From Candidatus Nanohalarchaeota archaeon QJJ-5 (GTDB lineage: Archaea; Nanohalarchaeota; Nanosalinia; Nanosalinales; Nanoanaerosalinaceae), in assembly GCA_022865265.1 (NCBI GenBank), contig JALIDO010000003.1:1-34868 (forward strand): a DNA stretch of 34,868 nucleotides, in the 5' to 3' direction. The notes under the pieces are model-generated. The model was given only the letters and a program-made list of their open reading frames with translations. It was not told the origin of the DNA and made no database searches. Made by a program: the position numbers and the translations under genes. Shown here piece after piece: positions 19,422-27,830 of this stretch; positions within the stretch are counted from its first letter, which is position 1, and the number at the start of each line of letters is the position of its first letter.

Positions 19422-20762
19422 TCACAGGCTTCGGGGATGATAGGAGCGCTGGAAAGGTGCAAGGCTCTCATGGTCGGGTTCTTTCGTGATCTCCAGACCG
19501 GGTATTTGGTTACTATCTTCGAGTAAGGTCGCTGCTGTTTCTGCAATATCTTCGAGATGATCACGGTGGTATGTTCGTGGTGGAAGACACAGGCGTAACA
19601 GGGCATCGTGACTATCATCATAGGGCAATGTTCCATCGGGACTGGTCCTGATACCGCCTTCGAGGTAGAATGCTGCTGCCAGTGCTTCGGCTGGATGATC
19701 ATCAACATCGAGGTGATCGAGGAATGCACTCGCATTGATATAGACAGCATGGCCCGAGACTGGTTTGTACAGTGGTATGCCACGGTCTTCCAGTAACTGG
19801 CCCAGGTCTTGTGTCTGTTCGACACGTTGTTCGATGAACCGTGGGGTCAGTGCTTCCTGGAGTCCGATGCGGAACGCTTCCATGGTGCGTCCTGACATTC
19901 CGCCATAGGTATAGAAGCCTTCATGGAGCATGGTCTGTTCTTTGATTGCTTCGGCTAGTTCATCGTCATCGAGAGCTACGAAGCCGCCCATATTAACCAG
20001 TCCATTTTTCTTCCCGCTCATCGTGATGATGTCTGCGTGTTGAAGTTGTTCTTTGGCTATCGCCGGCAGTTCACGGTGCTGTTGTCCGTCTTCGTGGTGC
20101 TGTATGAAGTATGCATTTTCAACATATCGACAGGCATCGATGATGAAATAACGGTCATGTTGGTCTGCGAGGTCTCGTGTGGTCTTGATATTGTCCATAC
20201 TGACAGGTTGGCCGGCTAATGCATTGTTTGTCAGTGCCAACATGATCGCTGGTACATGCTCTGTTCCGACCTGTTCGATGACAGCTGCCACTTTCGCCGG
20301 GTCGATGTTGCCTTTGAACGTATCATGCTCTGTCGATCGTCCTGCTTCGATGGGGCAATTGACCGGGATCGCATCGTTGTCTTTGATCTGGGCTTCTGTG
20401 GTCGCGAAATGGGTATTGTTCGGAACATGGTCGTTTTCCTCTAGCAGTGCCCTGAACAGGACATGTTCGGCTGCCCGGCCTTGGTGGGTCGGTATGACAT
20501 GATCGAATCCGAATGTCTCCTGGATATATGTTTCAAGGTCACGGAAGCTCTTGCTGCCTGCATATGATTCATCGGCGGTCATCATCGCAGACCATTGTTC
20601 TTTGCTCAATGGTCCGGTCCCACTATCGGTCAGAAGATCGAGATAGACATGTTCGGCATCGAGTCGGTAGGTATTGAAGTTCGCAGCTGCAAGCTGGCGT
20701 TCTCGTACATCACGAGACGGGCATTCGATTGTTTCGACCATACCGAACCGGTAGTTGCGCAT
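19422..20762 (-). CDS. tnaA: Tryptophanase / tyrosine phenol-lyase family PLP enzyme
   Basis: VYLDLLTDSGTGPLS, IPTHQGRAAEHVLF, LTNNALAGQPVS, DACRYVENAYFI, TMSGKKNGLVNMGG. Confidence 0.88.
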   Translation of the reverse strand: MRNYRFGMVETIECPSRDVRERQLAAANFNTYRLDAEHVYLDLLTDSGTGPLSKEQWSAMMTADESYAGSKSFRDLETYIQETFGFDHVIPTHQGRAAEHVLFRALLEENDHVPNNTHFATTEAQIKDNDAIPVNCPIEAGRSTEHDTFKGNIDPAKVAAVIEQVGTEHVPAIMLALTNNALAGQPVSMDNIKTTRDLADQHDRYFIIDACRYVENAYFIQHHEDGQQHRELPAIAKEQLQHADIITMSGKKNGLVNMGGFVALDDDELAEAIKEQTMLHEGFYTYGGMSGRTMEAFRIGLQEALTPRFIEQRVEQTQDLGQLLEDRGIPLYKPVSGHAVYINASAFLDHLDVDDHPAEALAAAFYLEGGIRTSPDGTLPYDDSHDALLRLCLPPRTYHRDHLEDIAETAATLLEDSNQIPGLEITKEPDHESLAPFQRSYHPRSL

Positions 20763-20839
20763 ACCACTTCAGTACCGCTTTTGGTTGATATATGCTGTGG
20801 CGGATGGGGTTTTTATGCCTGGATGTGTTGAACTGCGGT

Positions 20840-21295
20840 ATGGACCTTCCGGATGAGATGATCTTCGCCAGTCCGGCTGTTGATTATGGTCAGCGGTTGC
20901 CTGATCGGTTCACCCAGGCAGGAGAAGGGCTCTCACCGCCACTTGTTGTCGGTAATCTTCCAGATCAGATCGTCGAGGTCATGGTCATCATGGATGCACC
21001 AGGGATCCGTGTTGAAGGTCGTGCCAGGGTACACTGGACAATATGGGGCCTGACCGGGACGGATATCGAGATGGAGGCAGGAGAGATACCAGAGGATGCT
21101 GTACAGGGGGAGAATGATTTCGATACGGTAGGGTACACCGGTCCAACGGCCGAACAGAGTACCACATATCGGTTCAGGGCATTTGTTCTGGATGCGGAGC
21201 TAGGTCTTAACTCGGGGGCTGGGCCAGAGACGGTCCTCGATGCCATTGATGGCCATATTCTCGAAGCGGAGTTGTTCGAAGTACGCTATCCATAG
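20840..21295 (+). CDS. YbhB/YbcL-type PEBP (phosphatidylethanolamine-binding) protein
   Basis: NDFDTVGYTGPTAEQSTTYRFRAFVLDAELGLNSGAGPETVLDAIDGHILEAELFEVRY. Confidence 0.85.
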   Translation: MDLPDEMIFASPAVDYGQRLPDRFTQAGEGLSPPLVVGNLPDQIVEVMVIMDAPGIRVEGRARVHWTIWGLTGTDIEMEAGEIPEDAVQGENDFDTVGYTGPTAEQSTTYRFRAFVLDAELGLNSGAGPETVLDAIDGHILEAELFEVRYP

Positions 21296-21296
21296 G

Positions 21297-21638
21297 CTAG
21301 AGGTCGAGTGATTCGCCTGGCCCAGGAACATATGCCTGGTCTTCTTCGTCGTCATTGAAAAAGCGATACAGCACAAGGGTCAGCACAAGCCCGATCACGA
21401 TGAGTCCGATCGATGTGTATGGTTCATAGGTGTAGGGGTACTGCCATCCGGTATAGTGGTGTGCATAGACCAGATATGATAGTGAGAACAGTGGAAGGAT
21501 TGTCAACAGATAGAGGCCACCGTACTTGATCGGCTTCAGCAAGAAGCTGTCTGCCTGTTGTGGGCCATTCCGGTATTTGGCAGCCATCTCGTTGACTTCA
21601 TCAGCGATTTCACTGATATCTTTCTCATCATCGTCCAT
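21297..21638 (-). CDS. Small membrane protein (2 TM)
   Basis: Two hydrophobic segments; convergent with PEBP gene, 1-nt gap. Confidence 0.6.
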   Translation of the reverse strand: MDDDEKDISEIADEVNEMAAKYRNGPQQADSFLLKPIKYGGLYLLTILPLFSLSYLVYAHHYTGWQYPYTYEPYTSIGLIVIGLVLTLVLYRFFNDDEEDQAYVPGPGESLDL

Positions 21639-21692
21639 ACAGGCTCATGGCGTATCACGGTAAAAAAGGATACCGGTGAGGGGAAAACCCCC

Positions 21693-21830
21693 TCAGACCG
21701 ATGCATCGATGAACGAGGTCGGTTCACCATAGAAGGTCGTGCCACATTGCATGCACCTGAATTGAAGGTTTTCAGGGTCTTTTTCCTCGATATTGGCTGT
21801 ACCGCACTGTGGACACGTATTCATGGTCAT
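21693..21830 (-). CDS. 45-aa zinc-ribbon microprotein
   Basis: Manual translation of the complement: MTMNTCPQCGTANIEEKDPENLQFRCMQCGTTFYGEPTSFIDASV*; two CxxC knuckles; below the size cutoff of the ORF track. Confidence 0.75.
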   Translation of the reverse strand: MTMNTCPQCGTANIEEKDPENLQFRCMQCGTTFYGEPTSFIDASV

Positions 21831-21937
21831 TGGTACCACCCGTACGTGTCAATCGATATTCATGGAGGTTCCTGGATTTAAAGATTATCCTGGATATAAC
21901 CGGTGTGTTGAAAAATACTGCTCGTGGTGGTATATGT

Positions 21938-22837
21938 ATGCGAGCTGATGCGGTACTTGATGCTCTTGGATATGACTATGACCATGTGGAACAGGATGAA
22001 CCGACTGAGGCCTGTGATGCGGCCGCGGACCAGCGTGGTCTGGAGACCGGCCAGATTGTCAAGAGTCTGATTGTCAGTATCGATGGGCAAGACTATCATC
22101 TTTTGGTACCAGGTGACAGGCAGCTCTCGGAACGGAAGGTCGGTTCGTATAGGCTCGTGGAGCCTGATCGGTCGACAGAGTTGACAGGCTGTGAACCAGG
22201 CACGGTACACCCATTTGCATCTGAGCTTCCGCATCGTGTGGATTATCGGTTGTTCCTGAATGAAGAGGTATCGTTCACTGTCGGGAATCGACAGGAGGGC
22301 GTCATCATCGATGCTGAGCGGTTCCGTGATGCTTTGGATGATGAGGATTTTGAATGGGTCGAGGATGATCTGGTCTCGTTCACCGAGCAGGATGTCCGTG
22401 CTCTTGATAGCTATGAACTAGATGAAGAGACTGCAACGTTCATCGCGAAGGAAGGATACACTCGTGTCTTTGAACAGCTTGTTGATGATGTCTCGATCAG
22501 TGATCTCGTGATGGCGATCGAGTCACTACACCGTGAGGAGGTGTCAGTTTCCCCGATGCTGGTGGATGAGCTCATCGAGCGGGCTGAGGGAGAGACCCAC
22601 ATGCAACGGCTTGCTGCTCATCGTGCAGAACATGGGGAGTGGCCGGAAGACGTCTCATATGATCTTGATGCTATCATTACAGAGATCCTGACGGAGCATG
22701 AAAATGCTGTCCAGGATTACAGAGATGGAAAATCTTCGGCTGTGAACTTCCTGATGGGGCAGGTGATGAATGAGACACAGGGTCAGGCTGATCCAGGATC
22801 GGTCAGGCGTGAACTTATGTCCCGGCTTGAGGATTAG
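21938..22837 (+). CDS. YbaK-type aminoacyl-tRNA deacylase domain fused to GatB/GatE tail with YqeY domain
   Basis: N-term RGLETGQIVKSLIVSIDGQDYHLLVPGDRQLSERKVG...GTVHPF...FTVGNRQEGVIIDAERF (YbaK fold); C-term ENAVQDYRDGKSSAVNFLMGQVMNETQGQADPGSVRRELMSRL (GatB_Yqey). Confidence 0.88.
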   Translation: MRADAVLDALGYDYDHVEQDEPTEACDAAADQRGLETGQIVKSLIVSIDGQDYHLLVPGDRQLSERKVGSYRLVEPDRSTELTGCEPGTVHPFASELPHRVDYRLFLNEEVSFTVGNRQEGVIIDAERFRDALDDEDFEWVEDDLVSFTEQDVRALDSYELDEETATFIAKEGYTRVFEQLVDDVSISDLVMAIESLHREEVSVSPMLVDELIERAEGETHMQRLAAHRAEHGEWPEDVSYDLDAIITEILTEHENAVQDYRDGKSSAVNFLMGQVMNETQGQADPGSVRRELMSRLED

Positions 22838-23256
22838 TTGAGGCGTTCATCCATCTTCTGATAGATGCCCGTGTTCTTGAGTGACTGGAACCGGACGAAC
22901 CACTGGTTATGATCATGGTTGGCGCGGTGGTTCTTTGCTCTGCTCAGCTTTTCGAAATCTTCGTCACAGACAGCACACTTGAGGTAATGGCCACCTTTTT
23001 TCTTGCTGATGGCTCGATCGAGTGGTATGGCTTCTTTGGCATATTTAATCTTTCCTTCTTCGTCTTCCTCGGTAGTTGTATCTTCATTGACTTTGACGCC
23101 TTCAGGTTTGTCGATTTTTGTAACGTTCCGCCCCATTTCGTCGGTAGAATCGGTGATTGTTGACCCTCTCCGTGCATACTTTTTTCTGAGATGTTCGGAT
23201 GGTATCTGTTCAATACCATCCGTTCCTTCAAGCAAGTATACTATAATGGGATACAC
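22834..23256 (-). CDS. Zinc-finger protein (C2H2-like)
   Basis: LKCAVCDEDFEKLSRAKNHRANHDH; start codon uncertain (GTG 23256 or a downstream site). Confidence 0.65.
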   Translation of the reverse strand: MYPIIVYLLEGTDGIEQIPSEHLRKKYARRGSTITDSTDEMGRNVTKIDKPEGVKVNEDTTTEEDEEGKIKYAKEAIPLDRAISKKKGGHYLKCAVCDEDFEKLSRAKNHRANHDHNQWFVRFQSLKNTGIYQKMDERLN

Positions 23257-23426
23257 AGGTTTTTAACAGTTGTTGAAGCTCTGGCGATGAGGCAATGAAA
23301 TGTCTGTGTATGCAGCCGGACCGATGATGCCCGTCGACATCAGACCGCCACCAATAAACGTTACTAAATTTGTTACTTTCTAATAACAATATATAGCGAT
23401 CTCTCCTGAATGGTTGTCTAGTGTAT

Positions 23427-24353
23427 TCAATCTGCCGTATTGACCAGCTGTTGTTGTTCAAGCATTACTATCGGAAGGTATCGGAGAAAGACCTTGACTG
23501 GAAGCTGGACGAACAACAGAAAGCTCATAATAAGGCCAACAATCGTGCCGGTGAATGTGGTAAGCTGTGCGATAATCGTTGACAGTGTTCCGCCTGTGCT
23601 TGGTGCAGAAAGCACTGATCCGATGATATCGAACACCGGTATGCCGGTGATGATCGCGATCATGCTGCCGATAAAGAGTGTGCCAATACTGATCACAGTA
23701 TTCAGTGTTACACGAATACTGGTGTAGGAGAGATAGGCTTTAGGATGGTCGCGAACATCAGTTATCAGTGTCCTGGCCGCAGTCTGGTAGTCCGCATGGA
23801 TGAGTCGAAGTGGTACGAGGAAATCGGTCATGAATCCATTGGTCACCGTGTATCCGATGACTGCGATGGTATTGATAAAAACGAGTCCGTATTCGATCAT
23901 CGGGTCTCCCTGTCTGAGATTGAAGATGAGATACTGGATGGCAAAGACGGCGGTGAATCCGATCAACAATGCGATTCTGATACCGAACAAACGTATACCG
24001 GCGGGGGTCCATATTTTCAGACTGTCATTAGCTGGTTGTTTGTCCTCCAGTAGCCATTTGGTAAAGATGAAATCCAGGATGCTCCCGATCAGATAGTAGA
24101 TAAAGATAATGGTTCCGATGATGCTACTGATTCCTAGGATGGTATCGAGGCTGTATGAAAGATGTGCTGAAAGAGTACCCAATCCCTCAGTGGATAATGG
24201 AAGGTAACTCGAGATGATAGTGTAATTGAACCGTGCACCGGCACTGATGAAGGTAGCAAGAGACACCAGAGCAAGCCAGGATCGGGGTGTCAGTGTGAAC
24301 ACGAGGTGATAGGTTCGTCGAAGACTTTCACCGATCAATCGGCCTACACGCAT
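23427..24353 (-). CDS. Polytopic membrane protein (about 6 TM)
   Basis: 308 aa with repeated hydrophobic segments; resembles haloarchaeal DUF75xx-type membrane proteins (tentative). Confidence 0.7.
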   Translation of the reverse strand: MRVGRLIGESLRRTYHLVFTLTPRSWLALVSLATFISAGARFNYTIISSYLPLSTEGLGTLSAHLSYSLDTILGISSIIGTIIFIYYLIGSILDFIFTKWLLEDKQPANDSLKIWTPAGIRLFGIRIALLIGFTAVFAIQYLIFNLRQGDPMIEYGLVFINTIAVIGYTVTNGFMTDFLVPLRLIHADYQTAARTLITDVRDHPKAYLSYTSIRVTLNTVISIGTLFIGSMIAIITGIPVFDIIGSVLSAPSTGGTLSTIIAQLTTFTGTIVGLIMSFLLFVQLPVKVFLRYLPIVMLEQQQLVNTAD

Positions 24354-24405
24354 ACCATCAGGATGCGGCCGGAACTATTTCAAGGACAGGATGTGTATCT
24401 TCAGT

Positions 24406-24597
24406 ATGGTCTATTCTGATCAAGACGATATCGTTTTTGGTGGGATCATCGTTCTGTGTCTGGTTGTGATCGTGGGCTTTATCGCGAACCAGATGGGGAT
24501 GCCGGCCCATGCCTTTTTCGGACCACCGGGGCTTGTCCTTGTACTTTATTCAGGTCTTGTGTATGTTATCGGGGTCTATATCGGGAAACGGGCTTAA
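24406..24597 (+). CDS. Small 2-TM membrane protein
   Basis: MVYSDQDDIVFGGIIVLCLVVIVGFIANQMG...GLVLVLYSGLVYVIGVYIGKRA. Confidence 0.6.
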   Translation: MVYSDQDDIVFGGIIVLCLVVIVGFIANQMGMPAHAFFGPPGLVLVLYSGLVYVIGVYIGKRA

Positions 24598-25127
24598 AGT
24601 TGGTCTAGTGCCTGTTGTGCTAACCTCTGACACTTCTCAGGTCCATACGGGTCATCGAGAAATGTTCTGAGATCGGACCTGAGATCTGTAAGATGATCTG
24701 TCCCGCGTGGTTTGTTTGCCTGGAGTTTCTGTCCGCCTTCACGCCATCCTTCTGCAATGTACCAGTCTTTGAACCAGGTGAATCCATTGATGAACAGAAG
24801 ATGGCCGATCGGTGTTGCGGGTGGCGGGATATCGATATTAAGTGCTTCTGCCGTCAGGCTATCGGTATACTGTATCATGATATGGCTGCCTGGCACGAGT
24901 TGGTCGGCACAACAGGTGATGAGGTCTATATCATCGTCATTGTCTGGTGACAGTGTTTGATCGGGCACAAGTTCAATCCATGGTTCGATGTACCTGGTTT
25001 GCTCACGAAACGTTACCCGATATGTGCTATCGTTCCGTGCTATGGTCATGACTGTCGTTTTTCGCTTGCGTTCGGTGATCGTTGTCTCGTACCCCAGGTC
25101 TTTCAGTCGATCAACAAGTGGATCCAT
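24594..25127 (-). CDS. DUF1122-like protein
   Basis: GSHIMIQYTDSLTAEALNIDIPPPATPIGHLLFINGFTWFKDWYIAEGWREGGQKLQANKP. Confidence 0.6.
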   Translation of the reverse strand: MDPLVDRLKDLGYETTITERKRKTTVMTIARNDSTYRVTFREQTRYIEPWIELVPDQTLSPDNDDDIDLITCCADQLVPGSHIMIQYTDSLTAEALNIDIPPPATPIGHLLFINGFTWFKDWYIAEGWREGGQKLQANKPRGTDHLTDLRSDLRTFLDDPYGPEKCQRLAQQALDQL

Positions 25128-25272
25128 CGTTCTGACCATGGTATCTGGTTGTAAAAAGCATTATCCTTGACTTGTTCGTGATCGGGCAGTTAGTCAGGGT
25201 GCCTTTCTGTGAACATATGTACTTCATCAAGAACCCTGTCTGGTCTGATCACTATCGCTCGGCTGTCAGAAC

Positions 25273-25281
25273 TTTTATATA
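25273..25281 (+). promoter_or_regulatory. Putative TATA box upstream of a candidate ncRNA
   Basis: ttttatata in a long intergenic region with no convincing downstream CDS. Confidence 0.5.
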
Positions 25282-25299
25282 TCGTTCATGAGAAATTGA

Positions 25300-25406
25300 G
25301 GTCTGCCTTCTGTGGGGGGAAGGTTCGAAAGGGTTGTGCGAGAGGGAGGTTTTTGACGCACCTCATCTATTGTCCCTCTTGCCGTTTCCTACCCTTTCTC
25401 TTTTTC
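25300..25406 (+). ncRNA. Candidate structured non-coding RNA
   Basis: Nested stems gaaagggt(25327-25334)/accctttc(25391-25398) and gcgagaggga(25338-25347)/tccctcttgc(25373-25382); TATA upstream and ctctttttc at the 3' end; boundaries are estimates. Confidence 0.45.
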
Positions 25407-26520
25407 AACATTCTTCGATGATCGTTCTGATATGATCGAGTGGCGCATTTGTTCTGATACCAGTATCTTCGAAATGAGAACGGACTGCATTGTATCCTCG
25501 TTCTTCAAAGGCCCTGAGAAGGTCTTCGATAGCAGGTGCAGGTACATTGTAGGTGGCTGCAAGGTCATGAGTGTCATAGTACGGTGTTGATATCGGTATT
25601 TCGGTGATGAGCCTATCCAAAAGAGCTGTAGCATCATCGAACCCGCGTTCGGTGCAGTTGTCTCGTGTCTGTTCGATGAACTCTGTTCGTCCGAGATGAC
25701 CGATCCAGGTCGGCCCGATTCTGTTCAGGTCCGTCTCGCAGTAAGGACATGTTGTTTCTTCTACGTTTGGTTCCATGGTCCGATAACAGCAATCAGGGCA
25801 GGCCAGGATATAGCCGATCTTGTCCAGTGACCGGTTAACCCCTTTCTTCGATTCACGGACAGTCCCATTGAGACGATAGTAGTGTTTCTGTGCAAAACTG
25901 AGCTGGGGTCTGAATACCATGTCTCGTCTCGCAAATGCTTCAAAGACCGCCTTGATCAATGTCCGGATCCCGACCTCGTGCTGGAAGCTTGTCTTGTGCA
26001 TCCATGTTCCGTACCGGCGTCGACAGGTCTTCGTATAGCTGCCACAGAGGGTGGCAAGGTCTGTCGCTGTGATACCGAGAAAGGCTTCATGATTGGCTCC
26101 TCGAGCCGCTGCATCAAGGAACGGGACTGGTGATCCGAAGGGATCGATATCGATGATATCGTATTGCCCGGCTTCGGTGGTCATATGGATAACCGCATCA
26201 GTGTGTTCGATATCGATATCCATGCCCGCATTGAGTTCATTGTTCTGTTCCATGTTCTCGATCGCATTTGGATTGGTGTCTGTGGCCTTGATAGATTGTA
26301 GACCAGTGGTCTCGTTCGCATACCGGAATGCACGGACACCAGATGCGGCCAGAGCATCGATCAGAGAAAGTTCTCGCTCCTGTCCATCGATGTATGATTG
26401 GACCGCTGCGACGGAGATATCTCTGTTCAGGATCATATCTGTATTGTAGAAGACCTCATCATCCGCTGTTGGTTCTTCTGCCGGATCGAGGTCGAGGCTG
26501 ACCGAGCGTTCGTCTATCAT
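25405..26520 (-). CDS. trm1: tRNA (guanine26-N2,N2)-dimethyltransferase
   Basis: SLIDALAASGVRAFRYANE, DTNPNAIENM, DIIDIDPFGSPVPFLDAA, CPDCCY...CPYCETDLNRIGPTWIGHL. Confidence 0.95.
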   Translation of the reverse strand: MIDERSVSLDLDPAEEPTADDEVFYNTDMILNRDISVAAVQSYIDGQERELSLIDALAASGVRAFRYANETTGLQSIKATDTNPNAIENMEQNNELNAGMDIDIEHTDAVIHMTTEAGQYDIIDIDPFGSPVPFLDAAARGANHEAFLGITATDLATLCGSYTKTCRRRYGTWMHKTSFQHEVGIRTLIKAVFEAFARRDMVFRPQLSFAQKHYYRLNGTVRESKKGVNRSLDKIGYILACPDCCYRTMEPNVEETTCPYCETDLNRIGPTWIGHLGRTEFIEQTRDNCTERGFDDATALLDRLITEIPISTPYYDTHDLAATYNVPAPAIEDLLRAFEERGYNAVRSHFEDTGIRTNAPLDHIRTIIEEC

Positions 26521-26527
26521 CGGCTAC

Positions 26528-27766
26528 CTACTCATCATCAGTCTCGAGTTCCTGATCCCGGACGGTCGGCCGAGTGCCTTTTGCTTCTTTCTTTGCGGAT
26601 TCGGCGATCTGGTCCGTATTCAATGATGGCGTCATGTCCTGTGCCTCTTGTTCGGCATCCTGTTTCTCTTTGATATCTTCACCGACCTTCGATGCGAACT
26701 CTTTGGTTTCTTCTTTGAGTTCCATGAGTTCAGTATCGTCCAGCTCATCGAGTTTCTTGTCTTTGACCATGCTGATGACGTCATCCCAGCGGTCGAACAG
26801 TTCGCGGTGGTCTTCACCGAAATCGAGTTCTTCATCGACCACATCCGGCAGATCTTCTTTGTCTTCCGGTGGTTCGATGCCTTCTGATTTGAGAGCGGCT
26901 ACATTAGCCTTCAGGAACGTCTTGTAGTCATCGACGACATCTTTGACTTTTCGCTGTGAACCAAGTTCGCTGACTAGCTTGTGCATCCGTCGGATGAAAT
27001 CATCGGTCATCTCGAGATGTTCTTCAACTTCTTCGGCTGTGACCTCATCAGGGTGTTTCTCGCCCTTGTTGCCGAATTCATGGATCTGTTCAGCCATGTC
27101 TGCATATTTCTCCTCGAGCAGATCTTTTTCGACGAATAGTTCACGCAGTGCCTTGGCTACATCTTCCTTGTTCGGTGGTGTCTTGCCGATATACATGATC
27201 GGGGCTTGGCCAGCGTTCGCGATCGCCTGTTCCAGATTATGTGGGATACTCTGTCGCATCTTCTTGTCGCTTTTCTTGTAGCCAGCTGCCGCCATCTTGA
27301 GTCGTTTCTTGACGGCTTCTTCTGATGATGAGATCTTCCCACGTTCGAGCATCCGTTTCGCAGGCATGAATACGCCAACGTCATAGACCGGTTCTCCTTT
27401 CCGGAGCACACCGATGATCAACGGCTCGCCCTTTCTGATCGAATCCCAGAAGTCTGTCAGGAAGGAGAAATACTGGATGGTGATACGATCATCGGTCTCT
27501 TTCGCGAGCTTGGTGACCTTTTTCCTGATCTTGTCTTTGGCTTCGTCTGGAACATCTTTATCGAGCTTTGTATCATCCAGGACAACGAATGTATCGATAT
27601 CTGACTCATGTGTATGGCGTCCATCGGGCACAGATCCATAGACGGCGACACACATGACCTTGTCGCCGAGTTTTTCTTTCAACAGATCAGCGAATTCTTC
27701 GACTTTTTCGAATCGGCGTTCCTGTGATTTCTGACGGGCTTCCTGGAGCTTGTCTTTTGAACTCAT
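26528..27766 (-). CDS. Minimal nucleotidyltransferase-domain protein with long helical C-terminal region
   Basis: VAVYGSVPDGRHTHESDIDTFVVLDD (GS...DxD); downstream helical charged region. Confidence 0.75.
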   Translation of the reverse strand: MSSKDKLQEARQKSQERRFEKVEEFADLLKEKLGDKVMCVAVYGSVPDGRHTHESDIDTFVVLDDTKLDKDVPDEAKDKIRKKVTKLAKETDDRITIQYFSFLTDFWDSIRKGEPLIIGVLRKGEPVYDVGVFMPAKRMLERGKISSSEEAVKKRLKMAAAGYKKSDKKMRQSIPHNLEQAIANAGQAPIMYIGKTPPNKEDVAKALRELFVEKDLLEEKYADMAEQIHEFGNKGEKHPDEVTAEEVEEHLEMTDDFIRRMHKLVSELGSQRKVKDVVDDYKTFLKANVAALKSEGIEPPEDKEDLPDVVDEELDFGEDHRELFDRWDDVISMVKDKKLDELDDTELMELKEETKEFASKVGEDIKEKQDAEQEAQDMTPSLNTDQIAESAKKEAKGTRPTVRDQELETDDE

Positions 27767-27830
27767 GAATAAATCACAGATACCTTTGCCATTGCAATCT
27801 TTTTATGCCTTAGAGAACAGGGAGAACGGT

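Noticed and set aside
25209-25421. 70-aa ORF spanning the candidate ncRNA
   Set aside because: Composition (MNICTSSRTLSGLITIARLSELL...) unlike the acidic proteome; region dominated by stem-forming sequence
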